Positions 1 to 8,233 of a DNA stretch of 64,000 bases are shown here, piece after piece (positions within the stretch are counted from its first letter, which is position 1; the number at the start of each line of letters is the position of its first letter). Origin of the DNA: Pseudarthrobacter sp. AL07. Lineage in GTDB: Bacteria > Actinomycetota > Actinomycetes > Actinomycetales > Micrococcaceae. The stretch is from positions 1-64,000 of the forward strand of contig NZ_JASBRB010000013.1 in the NCBI RefSeq assembly GCF_029960665.1, given 5' to 3'. The notes below the pieces were generated by a model. It was not told where the DNA came from, searched no databases, and saw nothing but the letters and a program-made list of their open reading frames with translations. A program made the position numbers and the translations under genes.

Positions 1-277
1 GTCACAAACCGGTGCTCCCCGGCCGAAATTGACCCACGGAAGAGTCAGGAGAGCCCATTTTCCGGCGCAATTCGGCAAGCGTCCACCGCAGTGCCCCCAT
101 GGGATCGTCGGCGTCAGAAAACAGCTCATCCACGAGAACCTGGCGGGAAACCGGCCCCGATGACCGGACCAGTCTCCCCAATACGGCCCAGCTCTTATGA
201 CCTCTGGGCCCGGGAATCGGCTGGCCGTCGCGTTCAAGACCCAATCTGCCGATCAACCGAAGGCGCAGCACAAGCAC
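1..277 (-). CDS. BTAD/SARP-type transcriptional regulator, N-terminal part (cut by window edge)
   Basis: The visible part is about 90 codons and runs off the left edge. It carries the start of an OmpR-like winged helix as found in SARP/BTAD regulators: a short strand (LRLRLIGRLGL), then RGHKSWAVLGRLV, then a helix pair reading VDELFSDADDPMGALRWTLAELRRKMG. In this family the winged helix is followed by a bacterial transcriptional activation domain; that part is not in view. An ATG lies further upstream at 379, but the residues between it and 277 look unlike protein and overlap the upstream gene, so I place the start at GTG 277 (or GTG 271). The gap to the stop of the upstream gene is only 13 nt, so the two are probably cotranscribed. 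The target genes cannot be told from this sequence. Confidence 0.65.
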
Positions 278-290
278 AATGTAGCAACGC

Positions 291-590
291 TCAGGCAGCC
301 AGCACCAGAGCGTGTGCCGGATTGAGCTGCGCCAGGAGTTCAGCTTGGGCGGGCGCACCCAACACACGCACCAACACACCGTGAACGATTCCGAACGCCC
401 GCAGCCGGGCTACCTCCGAACCGTCCCAGTCATTGAGCGCGGCCGCCGCGCCCGGTGCCAACGGCCGGACCGCGGATGCCATCATCTCCAGGGTCCGGCG
501 ATCCATCTGGGTGCCCTCAGCCACGATACGGTCGGCTGTGAGGGTGATGAGGGTATTCAGTTCTGCTGTGGTATTCCAATTAGTTTCCAT
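291..590 (-). CDS. Hypothetical protein, 99 aa, upstream of the BTAD regulator
   Basis: This is a complete small ORF starting at ATG 590. The protein is largely helical and Ala/Leu-rich, with no signal peptide, membrane segment, Cys pair or motif that I recognise. It ends 13 nt before the proposed start of the BTAD-type regulator on the same strand, so it is likely its operon partner. The ribosome-binding site is weak (GGAAAC about 8 nt upstream). GC skew at third positions fits a real gene and the opposite-strand frames do not read as protein. I cannot assign a function; a role connected to the regulator is only a guess from position. Confidence 0.55.
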   Translation of the reverse strand: METNWNTTAELNTLITLTADRIVAEGTQMDRRTLEMMASAVRPLAPGAAAALNDWDGSEVARLRAFGIVHGVLVRVLGAPAQAELLAQLNPAHALVLAA

Positions 591-641
591 AACTGGAGTT
601 TCCAGCGCCGGCGTGTGACCGTGCGTGTGACCACCTGAAAA

Positions 642-2015
642 TTAAAGCTGCGCTTCCCGGCGATCCAGGACAATCTGCTGCACGTCCAGGTAGCCGGACT
701 GGAAACCCGCCCGTGAATAGCACAGATAGAACAGCCACATTCGCTGGAACACTGCGTCAAAGCCGAGCCCACCGACTTCCGCAGAGCGCGCGATGAACTG
801 CTCCTCCCAGAGGCGGAGGGTCGCGGCGTAGTGATCTCCCAGGCCCATCCGCTCCCGCACCCGGAGTGTCGTGTGCTGCTGGGTCACGCTTTCGATGGCC
901 CGCACGGACGGCAGGAAGCCGCCGGGGAAGATGTACTTGTGCACCCAGGTGTAGGCGTTGCGCGTGGCCAGCATGCGGCCGTGCGGCATGGTGATGGCCT
1001 GGATGGCCACCTTCCCACCTGGGGCCAGCACGCGGTCGATGGTCTGGAAGAAAATGGGCCAGTACTCATAACCAACCGCCTCAATCATCTCCACTGACAC
1101 AATGGCGTCAAACTCGCCTTCCACGGCCCGGTAGTCCTGCAGCGCCACGGTCACCCGGTCTGCGTAGCCGGCGGCGGCAATGCGTTCCTGCGCCAGCGCC
1201 CGCTGTTCACTGGAGAGAGTCACACTGTAGACAGTGGCACCGCGTGCTGCTGCCCGGAGGGCCAATTCACCCCAGCCGGTGCCGATCTCCAGCAGCCGCG
1301 TGCCCGATCCGACGCCGGCCTTGTCCAGCAGCCTGTCGATCTTGGCCTGCTGGGCCTCCGCCAAGGCGTCCCACGGGACCGAATCCAGTGCACCGTCGCT
1401 CAGCGGGAAAAGCGCCGAGGAGTAACTCATGGTCGTGTCCAGGAAGTTGGAGAAGAGCTCGTTGGACAGGTCGTAGTGCCGCGAGATGTTGCTGCGGGTG
1501 TTGTGCTCTTCGTTGCGTTCCTGCCGTGGCGTCCGCGGCAGGTACAGGGTCCGCAGCTTCTGCAGCGGTGCGGGGATCAGCGTGTCCACGGAAGCGGCGA
1601 AGACCTCCAGCACTCCGGCGAGGTCTGATGCTTCCCAGTCCCCCGCCATAAACGACTCGCCGAGCCCGATCAGGCCGTTGTCCCCGATCCGCAGATTGAA
1701 TGCTGCCGGCCTGACCATGGTCATCACCGGCGCGTCCGGGCCGCCGGTGCCCAGCACTGAACCGTCCGGGTAGGCAACGCGCAGAGGCAGCCGTCGTACG
1801 GCCGCCTTGAACAGCAGGCCGGCGGCTTTACCCGCCACCAGCGCCTTAGTTCCCGACGGCGCGTGGGCAACACCGGGCCATACGTCAGGATCAATGGTGG
1901 CCGGCGACGCCGGTACCCCGCCAGCAGTCTGCCCTGTCACCAGGTGCCGTGCGGCTGACTTCGCGGCGGAAACCTCCGCAGTCGCGGGTGTTCCGTTTTC
2001 ATCGGTCATGGTCAT
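642..2015 (-). CDS. Cyclopropane-fatty-acyl-phospholipid synthase family SAM methyltransferase
   Basis: A 457-residue enzyme of the Cfa/MmaA family, which transfers a methyl(ene) group from S-adenosylmethionine to the double bond of an unsaturated acyl chain in a membrane phospholipid. The N-terminal part (about 1-150) is the lipid-binding region. The Rossmann methyltransferase domain follows, with motif I LLEIGTGWGELAL near residue 240 and the family stretch SVEMIEAVGYEYWP after it. The phrase NISRHYDLSNELFSNFLD is the usual Cfa lead-in. Its start ATG overlaps the stop of the DUF1365 gene by 4 nt, so it is the third gene of a coupled cassette with an FAD oxidoreductase. In other bacteria such oxidase-methyltransferase pairs make modified fatty acids (10-methyl or furan types), so the product may not be a simple cyclopropane; the sequence alone does not decide. 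Confidence 0.85.
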   Translation of the reverse strand: MTMTDENGTPATAEVSAAKSAARHLVTGQTAGGVPASPATIDPDVWPGVAHAPSGTKALVAGKAAGLLFKAAVRRLPLRVAYPDGSVLGTGGPDAPVMTMVRPAAFNLRIGDNGLIGLGESFMAGDWEASDLAGVLEVFAASVDTLIPAPLQKLRTLYLPRTPRQERNEEHNTRSNISRHYDLSNELFSNFLDTTMSYSSALFPLSDGALDSVPWDALAEAQQAKIDRLLDKAGVGSGTRLLEIGTGWGELALRAAARGATVYSVTLSSEQRALAQERIAAAGYADRVTVALQDYRAVEGEFDAIVSVEMIEAVGYEYWPIFFQTIDRVLAPGGKVAIQAITMPHGRMLATRNAYTWVHKYIFPGGFLPSVRAIESVTQQHTTLRVRERMGLGDHYAATLRLWEEQFIARSAEVGGLGFDAVFQRMWLFYLCYSRAGFQSGYLDVQQIVLDRREAQL

Positions 2016-2743
2016 TGGACTGCCTCCTGTGAGGGGTGATGTGGTTTTTTGATGACTGGCAGGCGTCGTGCCCAGAGTTTCATGCCCTGAATCCGGATCA
2101 GCGCCGATACCAGCAGCGGCGCGGCCGGGACTGCAACGGCCGCTGTCAGGATGTTCCTGACGGTGGCCGGGCGCCGGTTCCCGTCCATGGTTGCGGCGAA
2201 CGGCCGCTGCCCTTCCCGCTCCAGGACGATGGAGACGGACAGCCGCTGCTCCGGCGCGGGCAGCTTCATCCTGTACTGCCCGTCAACGTCATTGAACGGT
2301 GAAACGTAGAAGGCCTTGGGCACGCTGGCCCGGCCGGAAGGATCCGTTTCCAGGAGGTAGCAGTGGCGTTCGCCGTAGGTGTTGTGGACCTCGGCGATGA
2401 CGCATTGCAGCTCGCCGGACATCCGGTAGCACCAGAAAAGGGTGAGCGGGTTGAAGACGTGGCCGAAAACCCGGGCGCTGGTCAGCATCCGGATGGCGCC
2501 GCCGTCGGGCTCTATCTCCCGGGACCGCAGGAACCGTTCCACGTTGCTGCGGATGGTGGCCCCGGGATCGCCCAGGTGGTCGGCGGCACGGAAGACAGCC
2601 AGCGGCCGCATGATCCGGGGCAGAACGGGGAGCCGGTCCACGTCCACAAACCAGCTGTAGCTCCGGTAGGTGAAAGCATTCTTCAGCGGGCTCTGGCGCA
2701 CGTGGGAGATGGACGTGCGGTAGATGGCTGCGGTTGAGCTCAT
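2012..2743 (-). CDS. DUF1365 domain-containing protein
   Basis: A 243-residue protein matching the DUF1365 family by its character and place: RTSISHVRQSPLKNAF at the start, VDVDRLPVLPR, then VFGHVFNPLTLFWCYR and EVHNTYGERHCYLL in the middle, and FYVSPFNDVDGQYRM later. The C-terminal part (about 200-225) is a hydrophobic segment that may contact the membrane. The molecular function of DUF1365 is not established, but the family is repeatedly found between an FAD-dependent amine-oxidase-like gene and a Cfa-like methyltransferase, as here. Both junctions overlap by 4 nt (ATGA type), upstream with the FAD gene and downstream with the Cfa gene, which points to translational coupling and a shared pathway acting on membrane fatty acids. 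Confidence 0.85.
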   Translation of the reverse strand: MSSTAAIYRTSISHVRQSPLKNAFTYRSYSWFVDVDRLPVLPRIMRPLAVFRAADHLGDPGATIRSNVERFLRSREIEPDGGAIRMLTSARVFGHVFNPLTLFWCYRMSGELQCVIAEVHNTYGERHCYLLETDPSGRASVPKAFYVSPFNDVDGQYRMKLPAPEQRLSVSIVLEREGQRPFAATMDGNRRPATVRNILTAAVAVPAAPLLVSALIRIQGMKLWARRLPVIKKPHHPSQEAVQ

Positions 2744-4122
2744 GCGCCCTCCGAGGCGGAAAGCAGCTCAGGCTTGTGCGCCTGAATCCTGGGCGTATCC
2801 CAAGTGCGCCCCAGACTCTCTGCGGCACGGACACCGGCCAGGGCGCCATCTTCATGGAAGCCCCAGCCCAAGTAGGCGCCGGCGTAGGCGATGCGGTCAT
2901 CGCTAAGGGCCGCAATACGCTGCTGTGCCCGCAGTGATTCAGGCGTGTACTGGGGGTGTTCGTAGACCATACGCTCCAGGACGCGGTTTTCCGCGATGAG
3001 CTCGGACTCCCCCAGGCTCACCAGGTAAGGCTGGCCATCCGACGGGTCGAGGCGCTGCAGCCGGGTGAGGTCGTAGCTGACCAGTACCTTGTCCGGCCGG
3101 GCTTTGCAGTCCGGGAGCCGGTAGTTCCAGGACGCCCTGGCATTGTCCGCGGTGGGCAGGACGGCCGCATCCCGGTGGAAAACGGTGTGGTTGACGGAGT
3201 ACGGCATCTGCCCGAGGGCTTCCTTTTCGGCCAGCGTGGCGTCCGCGAGGAAGCCCAGGGCCTGGTCCGGGTGCGTGGCTATGACCACTGCCTCGAAATC
3301 TTCAATTCCCTGTTCGGTGGTCAGTTCCACACCGAGCGCGTGGCGCCGGATGCCGGTGACAGGACTGTTAAGCCGGATATCCGGCAACGTGGCTGCCAGT
3401 TTCTCCACGTACTGCCCCGAACCGCCGGTGACCGTCCGCCACTGCGGCGAACCCTTGACCCCCAGCATCCCGTGGTGTCCCAGGAAGGTGAAAAGGTACC
3501 GCGCCGGGTAGGACAGCGCTGTAGTGGGATCACATGACCAGACCGCACTGACCACCGGCGTCATGAAATGCGAGATGAAGTACTTGCTGAAGCGTTCCTT
3601 TGCCAGGAATTCACCGAGGGTGGGCTCCGCGCCGCCCGCACCAGTGCCGGCGTCGGACGTTGGGGCCGCCTCAATCAGCGCCCGGGCCCTGCGGTAGAAG
3701 CGCATGACCTCCAGCAGCATCAGCAGGTAGCGTCCACGCAGGAGACTGGACGGGCGCGCGATGATCCCGCGGCCGCCCCCACGGGCCCCGGCGTACTCCA
3801 GACCGCAGCCGTCACAGCGGACGGACATGCTCATTTCCGAATCCTGCGTCTCCACACCCAGCTCCGCGAACAGCCGCAGCAGGGTGGGATAGGTCCGCTC
3901 GTTGTGGACGATGAAGCCGGTATCGATGCCGAGCGCTGACCCGTCCGGCTGCGCGACACTGTGCGTGTGGGCGTGACCGCCCAGCCTGCTGTCCGCCTCA
4001 AAGAGGGTGACATTGTCGTGGCGGTTCAGGACATACGCGGCCGTCAGGCCCGCCACTCCACTGCCCACAACGGCAATGCGCCGTCCCTGCGGCTTGAAGG
4101 TCGAGTTCCCTGCCAAAAACAC
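2740..4122 (-). CDS. FAD-dependent oxidoreductase (amine oxidase-like, lipid cassette)
   Basis: A 460-residue flavoprotein. The N-terminal dinucleotide-binding fold reads RIAVVGSGVAGLTAAYVL followed by an acidic residue at the end of the second strand (TLFEADSRLGGHAHTH), the standard FAD-binding signature. The rest fits the NAD(P)/FAD amine-oxidase-like group that accompanies DUF1365 and Cfa genes. I reject the longer frame from ATG 4269 because the 49 added residues look non-coding and because a GTG at 4122 has a strong ribosome-binding site (GGGGAG at 4130-4135, spacing 7). The gene is the first of three overlapping genes and is divergent from a LysR regulator. Known relatives oxidise or desaturate fatty acyl chains before or after methylation; the substrate here is inferred, not shown. 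Confidence 0.8.
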   Translation of the reverse strand: MFLAGNSTFKPQGRRIAVVGSGVAGLTAAYVLNRHDNVTLFEADSRLGGHAHTHSVAQPDGSALGIDTGFIVHNERTYPTLLRLFAELGVETQDSEMSMSVRCDGCGLEYAGARGGGRGIIARPSSLLRGRYLLMLLEVMRFYRRARALIEAAPTSDAGTGAGGAEPTLGEFLAKERFSKYFISHFMTPVVSAVWSCDPTTALSYPARYLFTFLGHHGMLGVKGSPQWRTVTGGSGQYVEKLAATLPDIRLNSPVTGIRRHALGVELTTEQGIEDFEAVVIATHPDQALGFLADATLAEKEALGQMPYSVNHTVFHRDAAVLPTADNARASWNYRLPDCKARPDKVLVSYDLTRLQRLDPSDGQPYLVSLGESELIAENRVLERMVYEHPQYTPESLRAQQRIAALSDDRIAYAGAYLGWGFHEDGALAGVRAAESLGRTWDTPRIQAHKPELLSASEGA

Positions 4123-4156
4123 TGTTCTGCTCCCCTGCTCGGACTTCGTGGTGCAC

Positions 4157-4169
4157 TTGCTCGGTGCAA
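4157..4169. promoter_or_regulatory. Candidate LysR box between the lipid cassette and its LysR gene
   Basis: The 13 bases TTGCTCGGTGCAA form a T-N11-A interrupted palindrome (TTGC, 5 nt, GCAA), the classical LysR-type binding pattern. It lies in the roughly 180-nt gap between the GTG of the FAD oxidoreductase (4122, minus strand) and the TTG of the LysR regulator (4304, plus strand), about 35 nt upstream of the cassette start. No other palindrome of this type is evident in the gap. Confidence 0.5.
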
Positions 4170-4303
4170 ACTCTCTAGGGGCAGTTCGACGCCGTGGGGC
4201 CGGTGGATGACTGAGTTTGAAGTTATTCTTTGTGCCACAATAAAGCGGGCCTTCCAGAACCGGTACCACACGGTGCTCAGGCGGCCCCGACCGAAGGACT
4301 GCC

Positions 4304-5221
4304 TTGGTAAATCCCGTTCATCTGAAGACTCTCCTCGAAGTTACCCGGTTGGGCTCGTTTGCGGCCGCAGCGGCACGCCTGGGGTACACGGCGTCGGCGG
4401 TGTCGCAACAGATGTCCGCCCTGGAACGCGAGACGGGTGTGGTCCTGTTCCAGCGTTCGGCCCGCAGCGTGGTCCCCACCGAAGCCGCGGTGGTGATGAC
4501 CCGGCACGCCGCGAAGGTCCTGACGGACATCGAAGCCCTGATGGCGGCAGCCTCGAAGACACACAGCAGCTCCAGCCAGGAGCTGCGGCTGGGAATCTTT
4601 CCCAGCCTGGCCACCTACGTCCTCCCCCGCATCTTGAAGAATCCGGCGTGGAAAGACCTGGGCATCGACCTCAAGGTGTCCGTGGCCGAGCCGGCCCAGA
4701 CTATCCAGGGACTGCGCACCGGCGGGGAGCTGGATGTGGCGTTGGTCTTCCAGGTGGGCCAGTCGGGGCTCGCCTGGCCGCACACTATCAACCGGCAGTG
4801 GATCGGCGACGACAACTTCCGCGTGGTGCTGCCCGCGGCCTGGGGGTTCCGCACGGACGCCAAGGTAGCGGCGGACCATTTGTCCGAACTGCCCTGGATC
4901 ATGCACCACCCCGGGAGCCCCGATGCCGTGGTGATCGAACGGCTCTTTGCCAGCTGCAACCTGTATCCACGCGTGGTGGCGCACAGCGACGATTTCCATG
5001 CCAGCCTCGAAATGGCGGCCGCCGGACTGGGCGCCGCACTGGTGCCCGAGCTCGCATTGCGGCACCGGCCGGCCGGCGTTGTGGTGCTGGACGTTCCAGA
5101 GATCCGGCTGGCACGGAACGTGTTTGCCCTGCTCATCAACGAGAAGAAGACCGCCCGGGTGCAGCTGTTTGTGGACCTGATTGCTGAAACGCTGGCTGGC
5201 CTGGGGGATGCAGGGAATTAG
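4304..5221 (+). CDS. LysR-family transcriptional regulator
   Basis: A 305-residue LysR-type regulator. Residues 4-62 form the winged helix-turn-helix (LKTLLEVTRLGSFAAAAARLG, then SAVSQQMSALERETG, then VLFQRSARSVVPTEA). The remainder is a periplasmic-binding-protein-like effector domain (LRLGIFPSLATYVLP and onward). The start is TTG at 4304, supported by AAGGA at 4294-4298 with 5 nt spacing; no in-frame ATG gives a full HTH. It is transcribed divergently from the FAD oxidoreductase-DUF1365-Cfa cassette and a LysR box sits in the gap, so control of that cassette and of itself is the likely role. The effector is unknown. Confidence 0.88.
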   Translation: MVNPVHLKTLLEVTRLGSFAAAAARLGYTASAVSQQMSALERETGVVLFQRSARSVVPTEAAVVMTRHAAKVLTDIEALMAAASKTHSSSSQELRLGIFPSLATYVLPRILKNPAWKDLGIDLKVSVAEPAQTIQGLRTGGELDVALVFQVGQSGLAWPHTINRQWIGDDNFRVVLPAAWGFRTDAKVAADHLSELPWIMHHPGSPDAVVIERLFASCNLYPRVVAHSDDFHASLEMAAAGLGAALVPELALRHRPAGVVVLDVPEIRLARNVFALLINEKKTARVQLFVDLIAETLAGLGDAGN

Positions 5222-5253
5222 CCCGAATGCTGGAAAGCGCAGCACTTGGGGTC

Positions 5254-5259
5254 TATGTT
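5254..5259 (+). promoter_or_regulatory. -10 element of a leaderless promoter
   Basis: TATGTT ends 6 nt before the ATG at 5266. A transcript starting at the normal distance would begin at or next to the start codon, so the downstream gene is probably leaderless. Confidence 0.45.
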
Positions 5260-5265
5260 GAAGGT

Positions 5266-5772
5266 ATGAACAGGGTAGCGAGCCAGCACTTTGGAGAAAT
5301 CGAGCTCAACCACGGCAGGGATCACAACATCGCCGCCAAACATGAGCTGGGTGGCCAGTTACTGGAACTCGACCTGAATATTGACGCACACGACCACTTT
5401 GACGAAGCGGCCATGCACAAAGTGGACTACCGGTTGCGGTTCCTTCCCGAACTTGTGGACGAGGTCCGGCAGATGATCGCCGAGGAGCTGGAGCAGGAAG
5501 GCACCAGCCCGCAGGAATACCTTCACTTCCACTGCAGCGCGCTGAAGGACGAACACCTGCAGAAAGTCTTTGGCGTTGAAGAGCGCAGCCAGCTCACCAA
5601 TGATGTGTTCCTCAAGGCCCTCAAGCTTGGCCACGTGGGTATCTTCCCCGGCCAGCCGGAGCGCTACTTTGTCATGGACTTCACCTTGGGCGCCCACTTC
5701 ACGGACGAGGTGCTGGTGGTAGCCGCTGACGAGGACGGCGTGGTGGACGACGAAATCCTCTGGGAGTCCTAA
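5266..5772 (+). CDS. DUF2004-like hypothetical protein, 168 aa
   Basis: A soluble, acidic protein of 168 residues beginning MNRVASQHFGEIELN. It contains the stretch YRLRFLPELVDEVRQMI and ends VVAADEDGVVDDEILWES. The character fits the DUF2004 family, known from actinobacteria and firmicutes without an assigned biochemical role. I choose ATG 5266 over the longer frame from 5227 because a -10 element (TATGTT) ends 6 nt before it and because the extra N-terminal residues read as promoter, not protein. It stands alone and converges on metE, separated by a strong hairpin. No enzyme motif is visible. Confidence 0.7.
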   Translation: MNRVASQHFGEIELNHGRDHNIAAKHELGGQLLELDLNIDAHDHFDEAAMHKVDYRLRFLPELVDEVRQMIAEELEQEGTSPQEYLHFHCSALKDEHLQKVFGVEERSQLTNDVFLKALKLGHVGIFPGQPERYFVMDFTLGAHFTDEVLVVAADEDGVVDDEILWES

Positions 5773-5787
5773 ACACTCTTAACGCAC

Positions 5788-5825
5788 GTCGGCGGCCGGT
5801 CACCTTTTGGTGACCGGCCGCCGAC
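5788..5825. terminator. Bidirectional hairpin between converging genes
   Basis: A perfect 17-bp stem (5788-5804 with 5809-5825) closes on a TTTT loop. It lies between the stop of the DUF2004-like gene and the stop of metE, which converge. There is no U-run, so termination efficiency is uncertain, but the stem strength and place fit a shared terminator. Confidence 0.75.
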
Positions 5826-5843
5826 GGCGTTAATGCGGTGGTG

Positions 5844-8177
5844 TTACTTCGCGGATTCCAACAGGCCTGCCCGGACCGTCTTGGTGGCCTTGACCAGGTT
5901 ACGCAGGGACTCTTCGGTCTCGGCGTAGCCGCGGGTCTTCAGGCCGCAGTCCGGGTTGACCCAGAGCTGGCGGGACGGGACGTGCTTGACGGCGGTCGCC
6001 AGGAGTTCGGTGACCTCCGCTTCGCCCGGAACACGCGGCGAGTGGATGTCGTAGACGCCCGGACCAACGCCGCGGCCGAAGCCGTGGGACTCGAGGTCGT
6101 GGACAACCTCCATGCGGGACCGTGCCGCCTCGATGGACGTGACGTCTGCGTCGAGGCCATCAATGGCGTCGATGATCACGCCGAACTCCGAGTAGCAGAG
6201 GTGGGTGTGGATCTGCGTGGCATCTGTCGCCCCCGCGGTGGCCAGGCGGAAGGAATCCACTGACCACTTCAGGTAGGTGGCGTGGTCGGCCTTGCGCAGC
6301 GGCAGGAGTTCGCGCAGCGCGGGCTCGTCCACCTGTATGACCTTGATGCCGGCAGCCTCGAGGTCCTCGATCTCGTCGCGGAGGGCCAGGCCAACCTGGT
6401 TGGCGGTCTCGCCGAGGGGCTGGTCATCGCGGACGAAGGACCAGGCCAGGATGGTGACCGGACCCGTGAGCATGCCCTTCATGGGCTTGCTGGTCAGCGA
6501 CTGGGCGTACTCGGCCCAGGCCACCGTGATGGGGGCGCTGCGGGTGACGTCGCCCCAGAGGATGGACGGGCGGGTGCAGCGTGAGCCGTAGGACTGGACC
6601 CAGCCGTGGACCGTGACGTCGAAGCCTTCGAGGTTCTCGGCGAAGTACTGGACCATGTCGTTGCGCTCGGGCTCGCCGTGCACCAGGACGTCGTAGCCGA
6701 GCTCTTCCTGCAGCTCAACAACGCGCTTGATCTCGTCCTTCATGAGCTGCTCGTACTGCTCGTTGGTGAGGGCGCCCTTGTTGATGCGGGCTCGTGCCGA
6801 GCGGATCTCGGACGTCTGCGGGAAGGAGCCGATGGTGGTGGTGGGCAGCGGCGGAAGGTGCAGGGCCTCTTCCTGGGCAGCTTCGCGGACTGCGTAGGCG
6901 GAGCGGCTGAAGTCCGCTGCGGTCAGTGCCTCGGTGCGGGCCCGGACGTCGTCGCGGCGGACGCCTTCGGCGATGGCGCGGGCTGCGATGATGGCGGACG
7001 CCTCGTCGATGGCTGCCTGTGCGGAGGCCGGGTCGGCCAGGTAGGACGCGAGCGTCTTGACCTCTACGGCTTTCTGGTCGGCAAACGCGAGCCAGCTGCG
7101 CAGCTCTTCGGAGAGCTGGCCTTCTTCGGTGACGTCGTGCGGGACGTGCTGGGTGGATGTGGAGGTGCTGACGGCGATCCGGCCTGCGGCAGCCTTCAGT
7201 TCATCCAGCTTGGCGGCGGCGACTGCGAGGTCGTTGCGCCAGATGTTGTGGCCGTCAACGACGCCGGCAACCAGGGTCTTGTTGCCAAGGCCGGCCAGCG
7301 CAGCTGCGGACGGGACTGCACCCTTGAAGGCGTCAATGTGCAGGGCGTCGATGTTCGTGGCGGCAAGTGTTCCCAGCTGTCCGTCGAGGGCACCGTACGG
7401 GGTGGAGACGAGGATCTGGGGGCGCTTGGCTGCCGCGGAGAGAACTTCGTAGGTGCGGGCAACGGCTGCTTCGATTTCTGCGGCCGGGGTGTCCTGGTCA
7501 ACCACCAGTGCGGGCTCGTCCAGCTGGATCCAGCTGGCGCCTGCGGCGGCGAGCTTCTCGAGCAGCTGTACGTAAACCGGCAGGACGTCTTCGAGGCGGG
7601 ACAGCGGGGCGAAGCCTGCGGGGGCCTCATCGGATGCCTTGGAGAGCAGCAGGTAAGTGACCGGGCCGACGATGTACGGGCGGGTCTCGATGCCGTTGGT
7701 CAGGGCGAACTCGAATTCCTCAACGATGCGGTTGGAGGCGAGGGTGAACTCGGTCTCCGGGCCGATCTCCGGAACGAGGTAGTGGTAGTTCGTGTCGAAC
7801 CACTTGGTCATTTCCAGCGGCTGCTGGTCCTTGGTGCCACGGGCCAGGGTGAAGTAGCCGTCGATGTCGAGCTGGCCTTCGGCGTTGAGGAGCTTGCCGA
7901 AGCGGGCCGGGACAGCGCCGAGGTGGGCGGTGGCGTCCAGAACCTGGTCGTAGTAAGAGAAGGTGCCCGGAACGGCGGCGGCTTCGGTGAGGCCCAGTTC
8001 CTGCAGGCGCTTGGCGATGGTCAGCTGGATGCCCTTGGCGGCGGCGTCCAGTGCAGCGGCGTCGATCTTGCCGGCCCAGTAGGCTTCGATGGCCTTCTTG
8101 AGCTCGCGACGGCGGCCGATGCGCGGGTAGCCGAGGAGTGACGCGGCCGGGAACGGGGTGGTGTTCTGTTCAGTCAT
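5844..8177 (-). CDS. metE: Cobalamin-independent methionine synthase
   Basis: 5-methyltetrahydropteroyltriglutamate-homocysteine methyltransferase, 777 residues, the usual length. It transfers the methyl group of 5-methyl-THF-triglutamate to homocysteine without B12. Two homologous barrels are present: the N-terminal one begins ASLLGYPRIGRRRELK near residue 13, the C-terminal one holds the zinc site. Zinc ligands are visible as His and Cys in HTHLCYSEF (about residue 660), Glu in SIEAARSR and Cys in NPDCGLKTRGY (about 743). The start is ATG 8177. It lies 56 nt downstream of metF on the same strand, so the two-gene unit both makes and uses 5-methyl-THF. Control probably acts through the long metF leader. 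Confidence 0.97.
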   Translation of the reverse strand: MTEQNTTPFPAASLLGYPRIGRRRELKKAIEAYWAGKIDAAALDAAAKGIQLTIAKRLQELGLTEAAAVPGTFSYYDQVLDATAHLGAVPARFGKLLNAEGQLDIDGYFTLARGTKDQQPLEMTKWFDTNYHYLVPEIGPETEFTLASNRIVEEFEFALTNGIETRPYIVGPVTYLLLSKASDEAPAGFAPLSRLEDVLPVYVQLLEKLAAAGASWIQLDEPALVVDQDTPAAEIEAAVARTYEVLSAAAKRPQILVSTPYGALDGQLGTLAATNIDALHIDAFKGAVPSAAALAGLGNKTLVAGVVDGHNIWRNDLAVAAAKLDELKAAAGRIAVSTSTSTQHVPHDVTEEGQLSEELRSWLAFADQKAVEVKTLASYLADPASAQAAIDEASAIIAARAIAEGVRRDDVRARTEALTAADFSRSAYAVREAAQEEALHLPPLPTTTIGSFPQTSEIRSARARINKGALTNEQYEQLMKDEIKRVVELQEELGYDVLVHGEPERNDMVQYFAENLEGFDVTVHGWVQSYGSRCTRPSILWGDVTRSAPITVAWAEYAQSLTSKPMKGMLTGPVTILAWSFVRDDQPLGETANQVGLALRDEIEDLEAAGIKVIQVDEPALRELLPLRKADHATYLKWSVDSFRLATAGATDATQIHTHLCYSEFGVIIDAIDGLDADVTSIEAARSRMEVVHDLESHGFGRGVGPGVYDIHSPRVPGEAEVTELLATAVKHVPSRQLWVNPDCGLKTRGYAETEESLRNLVKATKTVRAGLLESAK

Positions 8178-8233
8178 GGGAGATTCCTTGAGTGTTAGTG
8201 GAAACTGTGAATGGTGTAGCGGATGTTGGAAGA

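Noticed and set aside
6606..8141. 511-codon plus-strand frame
   Set aside because: It is opposite metE and has biased low-complexity composition without motifs.
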